Assembly (NCBI GenBank): GCA_023231475.1
Contig: JALJEE010002981.1
Coordinates: 1-26,913, forward strand
Source: Seison nebaliae
Taxonomy: Eukaryota > Rotifera > Pararotatoria > Seisonacea > Seisonidae
Direction of reading: 5' to 3'
DNA: 26,913 nt
The position numbers were made by a program, and so were the translations under genes. The notes under the pieces were generated by a model. It worked only from the letters and a program-made list of their open reading frames with translations. It was not told where the DNA came from and searched no databases. The first letter of the stretch is position 1. Each line of letters opens with the position of its first letter. Of the stretch, positions 18,224 through 26,913 are shown piece by piece.

Positions 18224-18528
18224 CGGTGTGTTCGCCACCCTTTTTTTCCACTCTCATTCGGACAGTTCGCCACCCTAATGATGGACAGTTCACCACCTTA
18301 CTAGGTGGGAAGTTGTAAAATAATTAGACCAATAATTAACTGGCACCGAATTCACCAGTAATTGATAAAAGGTTGGTGAAACTTTGTTTCGACAAAGTTG
18401 GCGAACTCTCCATTTGTGGAAAATGCAGTTCTGATTTGTATAAAAGAGTGGCGAAAACGCTGAAAATATACGGCGAAAGGTGGCGAACTGTTCGAATGAG
18501 AGTGGAAAAAAGGGTGACGATAACACCG
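18224..18528. mobile_element. MITE-like element with about 50-bp terminal inverted repeats
   Basis: The left arm 18224-18274 starts CGGTGTGTTCGCCACCC and ends GACAGTTCGCCACC. It matches the reverse complement of 18479-18528 at nearly every position, including the central TTTTTTCCACTCTCATTCG. The 305-bp element has no coding capacity. It carries extra subterminal copies of the TTCGCCACC motif: direct copies at 18231, 18266 and 18289 (last one TTCACCACC), and inverted copies (GGCGAA) near 18398, 18450, 18471 and 18482. Such arrays usually serve as transposase-binding sites. No clear target-site duplication was found, so the superfamily is open. Confidence 0.85.
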
Positions 18529-19793
18529 GGATTCCAAATTACTGACTTATCACTTAAGAATAGAAATAGTTTATTGACAATAGTCAAATGAAACTGAATA
18601 TTGTGAATGATAAATTGATTGAAAAAAATGAAATTTATTTATTGAAACAGCAAAAAATTTATATCATTCAAAATGTTTTAAACGATTATTAGATATGACA
18701 ATCGACTCGATTAATGATCGACACGTTTTCTTTTTTTTCTTTCTGAAAAATTATGAAAAAAGTGGATAATTAATCAGGAAGAACTTGGATTAAAATAATC
18801 ATGTTAACTTGGTTGTTGGCAGCAACCGCATAGGGAATCAAAAAACTGATTGATCTGCATTTTAAATTTGGCAAAAAAACCCGGTTTACTTGCTGCGGCG
18901 AACGGCATACTATAAATACTTACATAAGATTCTAATTAACAAAGACATAAATCTATTTGGGAATTTGAATATTTGCCAAATCGGTGAAGAAGTCTAAGAT
19001 CCCCTCCGTTAATTTGGTAGTTTTCTCTACGGAGAAGATGATGAGATCTCTCGCTTTATTACTGTATCTCTTCAATTTTTTTTTCTTTTCTACAATTCAA
19101 AAACAGTAAAACACAAACAAAAGAAAAAGAACTTTCGATCTTATTAGACATTCTTATGTTGAACTAAACAGAACAAACGGAAAAGTCGACACTAAAAATT
19201 TTCAATTTTCCTCCAAACATTTTCTTCGTTTCATTGGAAAATATGAAAGGAGAAATGTTTAATTGGAATTTAACCTTACAACGAAACACAGCAATTACCT
19301 TAATTAATTTAGCGACATTAATTTTAAATTTTTATAGAAATCTCATTGAAACAGGAACCATTTCTTTCTATCGTTCGAGAGATAATAGATTATAGTTTTG
19401 GATGTAATGTGACGCGATTCGATCATTTGAAAATGGTTAGTCAAATGTATGTAGGAGAAAAGTGGTCGATAAATTAATTTATACAATTATGATAATGATG
19501 GATTTAAATGATATGAGTGACGATTTGGATGATTGTTTTCTCATTGACATATGATCGTTTCAAATTATCATAAGAATCGACGTCTTGTTATACGGAAGAG
19601 AGGTGAATAAGTCAATTTCTTATCATAACTTATTTCCTTCAGAGAAGGTTTCCATATCTCGATAATGAATTCGTCGATATCGATTATTATAATTAACGAA
19701 TAAGATAAGTATAAAATTGAGGAATCTAATCATTTCATTATTCGATTTCAAAATAATTTCTCTTATTCATTTCAATCATCTCAACAATTCAAT
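18529..19793. other. intergenic, with a possible structured RNA
   Basis: No protein gene recognised. The stretch 18820-19040 is less AT-rich than its surroundings and contains several inverted repeats (GCAGCAA with TTGCTGC; see also the 18916-19037 entry). Sequence from 19450 onward is probably the promoter of the gene at 19794, although no TATA box is evident at standard distance. Confidence 0.4.
18916..19037 (+). ncRNA. possible Sm-class small nuclear RNA or spliced-leader-like RNA (weak)
   Basis: An Sm-site-like AATTTGG at 19011-19017 is followed at once by a stem TTCTC/GAGAA closed by a UACG tetraloop (19023-19036). This is the order found at the 3' ends of U1, U4 and spliced-leader RNAs. 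Upstream, ATACTTAC at 18916 equals the first eight bases of canonical U1 snRNA, but the U1 stem-loops that should follow are not visible. Two coincident short motifs in AT-rich DNA may be chance. Boundaries are guesses. Confidence 0.2.
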
Positions 19794-21182
19794 ATGAATA
19801 TGGAAGATCAACGAATGTTGCAACAAAATGGAATTGAGTTCGTCAACAATTTCCAACAAAACGAACTGTCTCTAAATGATTTCAATGAGAATCAACAAGT
19901 CCAATACTCGACGGAAAATGTCTACGATACAGCCAATGTCGGCAATGTTGACAACACCAGATTATTGACAACCGTTAACAATTTAAATGGTGCAGGTACC
20001 GAATGGAATCAGGAAAGTAAATTATCTTCCGAACTTGTCTCTCAACAACAAACGACTCAACAATTGTCTGAAACGGAATTAAATAAATATTCATACAAAA
20101 TTAATTATGATCCAAATCCCAAAATAATTAAACGGAATAATAATGAGAGTGTGGAATATAAACAGGAAGTAGCAATTCGATATCTTCAACCGCCCACCCC
20201 ACCACCACCAGGTCCAATCATTATAAAAGAAATCCGTCCTCCAATGCCACCTGCCGCTCCTCCAGTTGTCATTCGACAACGACCACCACGTCCAGCTACT
20301 CCACCGCCAATGGTTGTACGAGAAAACCCTCCACAACCTCCAATTCCTCCAGCACCCAAAATAATCACCAAACAATTACCTCAACCACTGCCACCACCAC
20401 GACGAGTGATCATCGAACGATTACCGGCATTACCGGAGAAACCTCGTAGTCTGATTATCGAACGATGGTTACCATATAAATCACAAAAACGACGAGTTGT
20501 CTATCAACGAGCCAATGCAGTGAAAGCTCATGAGAAATTGAAGAATTTGATCATTCAATGGTCAGGACCGAAAGCCAAAGTCATTAAAGAAGTGAGAAAT
20601 TTGGGTATTATTAAAGTGAATCCATCATCATATTTACAAAAATATTCAGGAAAACTACAAAATGTTCGAGCCATCGAAACGGCATTGACGGATTATGGAT
20701 TAAATATCAACAGTAAACAATTGGCACCAAGCGGTGCTGCTGGTGGTGAAAGTGGTTTATACTCCACAAATCAAACTGAAGACGTTGACACGAAATTCGA
20801 TTTGAATTATTCTGAAAATGGTGAGAATTTCGATTATCAACAATTAACGGAACAGAATGAAGAATCTCATCAATCGTCCCAATCTGTCAATCAATCATCT
20901 TATGAAGAAAATTTTGAAAGTTTCCAATCATCAGTACAAGATTGGAAATCAGTAACTGAAGGCGGACAAACGGTAGTAACGGGATCAAATTTGAATAATG
21001 AATTTGAGGAAAATTTTGATGCGGCTGGATTTTCTTCTTTCAATGAAGAAGCCAAAGTTGCAGATACAACCGAAGCGACCGATAATTGGTCGGATGAAAT
21101 CAAAGAGATCATTCGACGATATCAAGTTCCCGGATATAAGACCTTTCAAGTAACCGAAATAAATAATTCGAATGAAATTTAA
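19794..21182 (+). CDS. articulin/alveolin-like proline-rich cytoskeletal protein, 462 aa
   Basis: Intronless. Three regions are seen: a Gln/Asn-rich N-terminus (1-115); a repetitive core (about 120-235); and an acidic Ser/Asn/Glu-rich C-terminus. The core alternates proline clusters with short valine/isoleucine-charged strands: PPPPGPIIIKEIRPPMPP, PPVVIRQRPPRPATPPP, VVRENPPQPPIPP, RRVIIERLPALPEKP, then RSLIIERWLPYKSQKRRVVY. This VIIER/VIRQRPP pattern is the style of articulin and alveolin (epiplasmin) scaffold proteins of protists, and similar proteins occur in some invertebrates. A submembrane or filament scaffold role is inferred. The paired ERLP and ERWLPY units end the repeats. It converges on PKD2 with 125 bp between stops. 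Confidence 0.75.
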   Translation: MNMEDQRMLQQNGIEFVNNFQQNELSLNDFNENQQVQYSTENVYDTANVGNVDNTRLLTTVNNLNGAGTEWNQESKLSSELVSQQQTTQQLSETELNKYSYKINYDPNPKIIKRNNNESVEYKQEVAIRYLQPPTPPPPGPIIIKEIRPPMPPAAPPVVIRQRPPRPATPPPMVVRENPPQPPIPPAPKIITKQLPQPLPPPRRVIIERLPALPEKPRSLIIERWLPYKSQKRRVVYQRANAVKAHEKLKNLIIQWSGPKAKVIKEVRNLGIIKVNPSSYLQKYSGKLQNVRAIETALTDYGLNINSKQLAPSGAAGGESGLYSTNQTEDVDTKFDLNYSENGENFDYQQLTEQNEESHQSSQSVNQSSYEENFESFQSSVQDWKSVTEGGQTVVTGSNLNNEFEENFDAAGFSSFNEEAKVADTTEATDNWSDEIKEIIRRYQVPGYKTFQVTEINNSNEI

Positions 21183-21307
21183 TAGAAAATGATTCATCAA
21201 CAGTTTTTGAAAAGAAAAAAAGAAGAAAGAATAATTTAGATTAGATATCTCTCATTTCTAATAATATTACTTTTTTGAATAATGTCACTTCTCTCATCAT
21301 TTGAGAC

Positions 21308-24300
21308 TCATTTGCCAGAATTGACACGTGACTCATATTCAGACATTTGCCCTCGAACCAATTCTTCCATTTCCGTCCAATCTTCAGCATTTCCATTACG
21401 TTTAATTTGCTAGAAGAAAAAATAATTTCAAATTTTTTAAAAGAAGAAATATAATTTCTTCAGTTTTATCTTTTAAATAAAATCTTTCTAACTTCACTAA
21501 TCTGATTGAGGATTTTACTCATTATTTCACGTCTTTCCATTTTTGAACGTTCCATCGTCTCCAACTTGTACAATACGCTATGGATCTGTAAGAAATTAAA
21601 AAATAATTGTTAAAAAAGGAGAGAAATAATTTACAAAACTTTAGTCACAATACTTTGAACACTATTCTCCATTCGATCTACACGTCGTTGTAAAATATTA
21701 TATTCTTCATAACCAACATCACCCAAATGTCTTCCTCGACGTTTAACAACAGTGACTTCAGGTTCCTTATCGTCCGGTGTCTCCTTATCCACTTTATCTA
21801 CTTGTTCGGCAATTTCCCCGATTTCTTTTAATTAAAAATTAAGAAAAATTTTAAGTTAATTTAAAAAATTGAAAATATGAGAATTTTTCTAACGGGATTC
21901 TTTGGCTTTCGCGTCATCAAATTCGGCATTTAAAGCGTCCCGTTGTTTCTGTAAATCTTCTTTCATTAATTCTTGTTCTTTCTGACTCAACACTCTATCA
22001 CCATCGACGTCATATTTGGCGAACATGGCTTCGATCTCTGCATCGGCAAATCCTCTCGACTGAAAAGAAATTGAAGTTTTTCAAAATTTTTAAATTAAAT
22101 TAAATAACTTTCAAATCTGTTCTCCATTCTTCATAATTGATATTGGCATCGGAATCGACATCAGCACTTTTTAGTGCTTCTTGAATATCCATAATACGAT
22201 CACGTTTAATATTCATTTTGTCCAACATTTTGTTGTAACGAGAACGGAAATAATCAGCGAAATCATTATTTGGATCCTACAGATGAATTATGAGAAAATC
22301 TTCTCAATTAACTGCAATTAACTTGAACACTGATTTCTTCTTTGACACCAGAATACGTGTCATTGATGATAGCCAAGAACATATTCAACAGAATTAGATA
22401 AACGAAGAATACGTAGAGAATGAAGAAGAGAGGACCGAGACTCCGATTAGCTGATTGTAGTCCGTAGAAATCGAAATCTCCCAAAATAATACGGAATAAA
22501 GTAAATCTAAAAAAAATTATAATTTAAGTTTTAAATAATCATTAAAGAATAAAAGTGGAACAATGAGGAGGAGAATGTAGAGAAATCCTTCAATTGTGTT
22601 CCGAATATTAAGAATCCAAGTTGGGCGAATGCGAAAAAGACGATGAAGAACATGAAGGAAAATCCCACCACATCTTTAGCACATCGTCCTAATGTCGAAC
22701 TCAATTGAGTCATCGTTTTATTGAAACTGATATATTTGAAAATCTAAAAAGAATCACATAAAATTAATATGAGAAATTTAAAAATAGGAACTTTGATCCA
22801 AGAAAGAAATACAGCTGCTGCAACAGCATTATTGAATTGTGTTTGCCAGAATCCCAAAAATTCGAAATCCATAAACTTATCTTCATTCTTCAATATCGAA
22901 TCTAAAACTTCATTTACCTATTAGAAGAAAAAGGTAAAAAAAATTTTCAAATATTTTCGAAATTTTCTCCAACTTTAAAAAATCGGAAAACGGAGAATGC
23001 AATTGCCACATAACCAATCAATAGAATGACAATGTCTAATACGTTGCAGAAAGATTTGAAATATTCACATTTATGTTTTTTTATCTAAATTTATAATTAT
23101 AATATAAAAAATAAAAAAATGTTTAAAATTAATAGAATTGGAACTTCAATAATCTCTTCGATCGTATAGTAGAGAAGGAAAAGAGCATAAATCAATTCAC
23201 ATGCCAAAACGAAATAATCGAAAGTGGATACGTATCGAATTAATTTGACTGTTCGGAATGTATGTGATGGGAAAGCACCGCCCATTGCCGGGAACTCCAA
23301 TAATAAACGAATTTGACAAAATAAATTGACATTCGCATTATAAACGGTGAAATCGACAAAGACAGCTCGTGTACCACGATCGATCCATCGATTCGCTTTG
23401 AGATGGTCAATAATATTTTTTGATTCGGCTTTCGTTTTTTTCAATGTCGCTACATAACCATCACCAGGATATGAAGAAATGATACCCGAATGAGATGATC
23501 CATCTAATTCTGTTTCCGAATGAAAACAAAATCTTTTAAAGAAGAAAATAAAAGATAAGAAAATGGGAGAGAATAAAACCCTTCATCTAAATCTGTACAT
23601 TCATTCGCTCCAATACGGAATTTGGCTTTATCCATATTCTTCTTGGAGAATTGTCCAAAACAATGAAGAATAACATCTTCAAACTTATTCGGTACTTCAC
23701 ATGATCCATCACGTACTTTCAATTGACGAATACGAGGAACGCCCAAAACTTTGTTCTCAAAATAAATGAAACCGGCTTGTGTCTTATCCGTCACATCGAT
23801 GGGATCACCGTTATACCAATTCTCCCAATAAATACCGTTAAGTAATTGTTCTTCCAAATACTAATTAAAATAATTATTTTTAAAATAATAAGAATTAATT
23901 TGAACGGTATAATAATCGTCATGTCCGGCTATATCGGCATAATAAGCACCTTTCGAATTTTTCGTTCCAATGAACAAATCATTCAAAACTTTCGTATAAT
24001 TATACATCGTCGTATTAGTCATACCGAAAGTAACTATTTGTTAATAATAAATTATTTAATTAATTAAATTAATATTAAATTAATAAATTCTAATTTAACT
24101 GACTAAAAGTACGGCTAAATAACAACAATAAATGATCAATTCTCGCAATGTCGTTCGGATGTACAACTCTTTATCTTGTGAAGTGTCTTTCATTAAGTTC
24201 GTCGACCAAATGGCTAAAAAGGAATTTTTAAATTGAATTCCATTTCTCTTCAACTAACAATAGAAGCAATTCTTCAATTTGCTACAACATCCTTTATTCT

Positions 24301-24444
24301 TCTTTTCATGATCCGTCAATCCCACATCATCTGTTTGACGTGATATCTTTCCACAAATCAAATTAGAAGACGGAAAAGACAATTGAGACTAACAGCACTG
24401 GCCGATCGAGATAATGATGTGTCATCATATCCCCGATTGTTCAT
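21308..24444 (-). CDS. PKD2: polycystin-2 (TRPP-type cation channel), 15 exons, 788 aa
   Basis: A calcium-permeable channel of cilia and ER. Exons run from 24444-24394 through 24346-24259, 24213-24100, 24033-23906, 23860-23580, 23532-23145, 23084-22974, 22917-22792, 22743-22562, 22506-22323, 22276-22109, 22059-21894, 21824-21640, 21585-21493 and 21409-21308. All phases agree. Landmarks: pre-S1 helix ([18 protein letters not shown]); TOP/polycystin domain with [19 protein letters not shown] and [20 protein letters not shown]2-S4 ([36 protein letters not shown]); S4-S5 linker ([20 protein letters not shown]); S5; pore loop FRIILGDF with the LGD filter; S6 ([17 protein letters not shown]); two EF-hand loops ([12 protein letters not shown] and [12 protein letters not shown]); and a trimerising coiled coil ([17 protein letters not shown]). 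Human PKD2 is 968 aa; the shorter ends resemble the C. elegans form. All 14 introns begin GTT. Confidence 0.95.
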
Positions 24445-24795
24445 CCTTCAATTGAATGTGTAGGATGGTTCAAATGTAGAAGAGTTGTATGACTTTCTAA
24501 AATTATTTCAAATTCAATCACTAATGAAATGGTAAGAGTTTGGGAGAATTTATTTGGAAATTCAATGCATCAAACTGGTCTCAGGGCAACAATCGATTTT
24601 CTCAATTTTTGTTTTGACTAAAATTTATTTAATATTTCCTTCCTCTCATTCTCCTCATACCTAATAACAATTCATTCCAATGACCTTACCGTTATTGATT
24701 TATGCACATAATTTTATTCAATATATATAATGTAACGAATATGAAATGTGAATAAATAGAAAATATTGGATTTCCCAATAAGAAAATCGATAATT

Positions 24796-24801
24796 TTTAT
24801 T
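24796..24801 (-). promoter_or_regulatory. AATAAA overlapping the LSG1 stop codon
   Basis: The final GAA TAA AAA embeds the stop codon in a polyadenylation hexamer, as in the hexokinase gene of this window. Confidence 0.5.
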
Positions 24802-26580
24802 CATCTAAATGTGCAAATCGTCGTCGGAGTTTCTCTCTTTTCTTTCCCGTTCGTTTCTTTTTTTGATTGACGTCAAATTGCTTTCTGTTATCAATAACAC
24901 CAAATCCGACTTGTTTCTGTTCGTGTTTTGGAAAGAAAGTGAATATTAAAAGAAAAGAAGTTGAGTAAAAAAAATATGGAACTGCATTTTGAAAGAATTT
25001 CAAATCTCCGTCATCCAATTTCTCTTCTTTACATTCCACAATCGTTTTCAACGGTGCCCGATGTCCAATTTGTTGAAATTTCTCATTCCTCTCCTCCACT
25101 TTCTCCATGAAATGAGGGGGCGCATGACAAAATAACAATTTTCCATTGACATAATCCTTCAAAATTATTTTGGCTGCTAAAAAATAATTTGGTTGTTGTC
25201 TCGCTGTGAATTTGCCTCGACTTCCTATTTATACATTAATTCAACTCAGAAACTATGAAAATTATTGAACTTGCATATGCGCCACAAATATCGAGACCGT
25301 CCAATTGTTTATTTCGGACTGATATGATCATATTATAAAACGATTGCCAATATTGTTTGGTGAAACGTTTTGAAATCTAAAGAATTTAAAATTTTTTTTT
25401 CAATTTTAGGTATTTGGTATTAAGTATTAAAATTAACGAGATTCATTGGTTGGATATAACTATTCATTTGATCGATATTTGAAATTCCTTCGACGAATAA
25501 CGTCGCTTCGTCATCGACGAATGTGGGAAAGACTAATCCGGGACAATCACATAATGTTAACGGATTATTATCGTTATCGACGATTTCAAATGTTTGAATA
25601 TGTTTCGTTTTTCCTGGTGTGGCACTAACGGAAACTTTTTTCTGTCCCAAAATTCGATTTATCGTCGAACTTTTCCCGACGTTCGGATATCCCACCATTC
25701 CTATCGTCAATTTCTTCTTCCTCATATCAGTCTCTTTTAATTGGTCTCGATAAATTTTAAGAATTCTTTCTAGAAATTCATCACTGTCTGTAAGAAATGA
25801 TTGATGAGTTGTTGTTGTATTCTCCTCTACTTTCGCCGACCAAAATATCACATTAATTTTCAATTGACTTTCACAATAAAATTTCCATTCATCGATTTGT
25901 TGAGGAGAAAAAAAATCAGATTTGTTGAAAACGAGAATATTCACTTTCGTGATATTGAGCGAACGAGAAATGGAATCGAAATAATCTTCCAAATCAGCAT
26001 TACGAAATAGTAATGGATTTCGAGCATCGACTAATTGAATGAGAATATCGGACAATTCCAAAGTTCTCCACAATTGTCTCCAAACATTCAAATTCTTCTC
26101 ATATGGAGTCATTTGGAGATGAATAGATGAATCTTTGTCGACATAAATCCTATCGATCTCATTTAATTTCTTTCTCCATTCCATAAATTCATTCTCTTCT
26201 TCTAATTCTAATTGTTCTTTTGTTGATTCGATGGACCAATTAGGACGTCGTGGAACCAATAATTTTTCAACATGTAATTCTTGTAATTTTCGTATTTCAT
26301 TTCTTTTCGAATGAATATTCTGTTCGAGATTAATAAATCGAATATTCTCTTCATTCAAACGATCATATTCATCGTCTTTTTCTTGTGCCACCAACACCAA
26401 TTTCTCCAACGTTGTCTCTTCCAATTTCGTCTCTAATTTTTTCCGTTTTTCGTCATTTAATTCTGCTTTCGTTTTCTGTAAATTATTCTCCAGAAACGCA
26501 TCCTTCAATTGTCGAGTCGCTAAACTTTTTTTCAATTGATTGCCTAATGTTGATGATTTCTTCTTATCCTTTTTCGGCAT
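24797..26580 (-). CDS. LSG1: large-subunit GTPase 1 (60S export/NMD3-release GTPase), four exons, 536 aa
   Basis: A cytoplasmic GTPase that releases the export adaptor NMD3 from pre-60S ribosomal subunits. Exons are 26580-25438, 25376-25271, 25224-24983 and 24916-24797. The G motifs appear in circularly permuted order, as in the YlqF/YawG family: NKSD (G4), SAK (G5), GYPNVGKSSTIN (G1), then ATPGKTKHIQ (G2) and DCPGLVFP (G3). Flanking family parts are present: basic MPKKDKKK start, RRPNW...EFMEWRKKL, VDARNPLLF, and the C-terminal ILKDYVNGKLLFCHAPP, ending in RRRFAHLDE. Human LSG1 (658 aa) has a longer acidic insert. Introns are 61, 46 and 66 nt, all GTT. The last is a multiple of three without a stop, so retention would add 22 hydrophobic residues. 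Confidence 0.95.
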
Positions 26581-26741
26581 ATCTCCCTAAACATATCACA
26601 TGGCTAAGCTATTGAATTAAAATTCTTTTTCCATATTTCACTTTAGATTTCACTTCTTTATCCTTTATGTCTATTTATGACTGAGAATGAATTAGAAACT
26701 TTATTATTCATTTTTTATTTATATAACAATTAATAAATAAT

Positions 26742-26913
26742 TCACATTAAAAAATACCCAATAAAGTATCGTAGCAAAAGTATCATGATATTATCTCCAG
26801 AAATGATACGTCGAAATTCTGGTCTCTTATGAGGAAAAGTTCTGTTTCTTCTTCTCAAATTGATATCGATGAATTTAAACGTTTTTTTGAATCTACCATG
26901 TTTGATCCGAAAT
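26742..26913 (-). CDS. partial C-terminal ORF at the window edge
   Basis: An open frame enters from the right edge and ends at TGA 26744-26742, giving about 56 residues. These are very basic at first (HGRFKKTFKFIDINLRRRNR), then TFPHKRPEFRRIISGDN, then a hydrophobic end (ILLLRYFIGYFLM). The frame may be only the last exon, or the end may be intron. No family recognised. Confidence 0.35.
   Translation of the reverse strand, partial: FRIKHGRFKKTFKFIDINLRRRNRTFPHKRPEFRRIISGDNIMILLLRYFIGYFLM

Noticed and set aside
18290-18591. Several overlapping ORFs on both strands inside the inverted-repeat element
   Set aside because: They mirror the terminal repeats in all frames and have no family resemblance.
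24331-24380. PKD2 first intron with donor GTCTTT
   Set aside because: It is phase-compatible, but a GTT donor 13 bases upstream with acceptor GGAAAG gives an equally consistent frame and fits the general rule.
1-26913. CRISPR arrays, bacterial operons, prophage or plasmid features
   Set aside because: None seen; all firm genes are eukaryotic, several with spliceosomal introns.

Overview
The window is nuclear DNA of an animal. It is AT-rich and gene-dense, with very short introns of about 40 to 85 nt, a nuclear tRNA-Trp, AATAAA polyadenylation signals and metazoan-type proteins: polycystin-2, Mediator MED8, mitochondrial ribosomal protein S10, RNase P subunit p30, the ribosome-export GTPase LSG1, hexokinase, cytidine deaminase and an SLC10-type carrier. 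The phylum cannot be fixed from sequence alone. A small-genome invertebrate such as a rotifer, orthonectid, mite or nematode would fit. No bacterial, plasmid or viral features were seen.

Layout. From 1 to 5600 everything reads on the plus strand: a tRNA-Ala remnant, a probable three-exon secreted-protein gene (1014-1624), a probable six-exon gene for a lysine-rich heptad-repeat protein with one membrane span (2241-3652), and RPP30 in nine exons (4348-5584). About 2 kb with no recognised gene leads to an intronless SLC10-family carrier (7664-9928), which faces cytidine deaminase on the minus strand. From 10.8 to 14.2 kb lies a tight cluster: a TATA-driven small orphan gene, a five-exon orphan gene ending 7 bp from it, MED8, and divergently MRPS10. 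From 14.4 to 16.1 kb there are tRNA-Trp, a Tc1/mariner-like relic with a long hairpin, and a 47-codon ORF. A Cys-rich orphan and hexokinase follow on the minus strand, then a 305-bp inverted-repeat element at 18.2-18.5 kb. The right part holds an articulin-like proline-rich protein (plus), PKD2 in 15 exons (minus), LSG1 in four exons (minus) and a partial ORF at the edge.

Most important observation. I rebuilt exon structures by hand, using homology and reading-frame continuity. All 29 introns in the four clearly homologous spliced genes begin with GTT instead of GTA or GTG. They also lack the usual exon-final G and have only a weak G at +5. The same rule gives unique, frame-consistent models for most introns of three orphan genes. 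This is a real departure from the near-universal GT(A/G)AGT donor and suggests an altered 5' splice-site recognition system in this lineage.

The genes have no shared pathway. They are mostly housekeeping functions (tRNA processing, ribosome export, mitochondrial translation, transcription, glycolysis, pyrimidine salvage) with one sensory or ciliary channel. The compactness is extreme: 7 bp between convergent stop codons, stop codons embedded in AATAAA, and same-strand neighbours 69 and 89 bp apart. Overlapping or polycistronic transcripts are therefore plausible.
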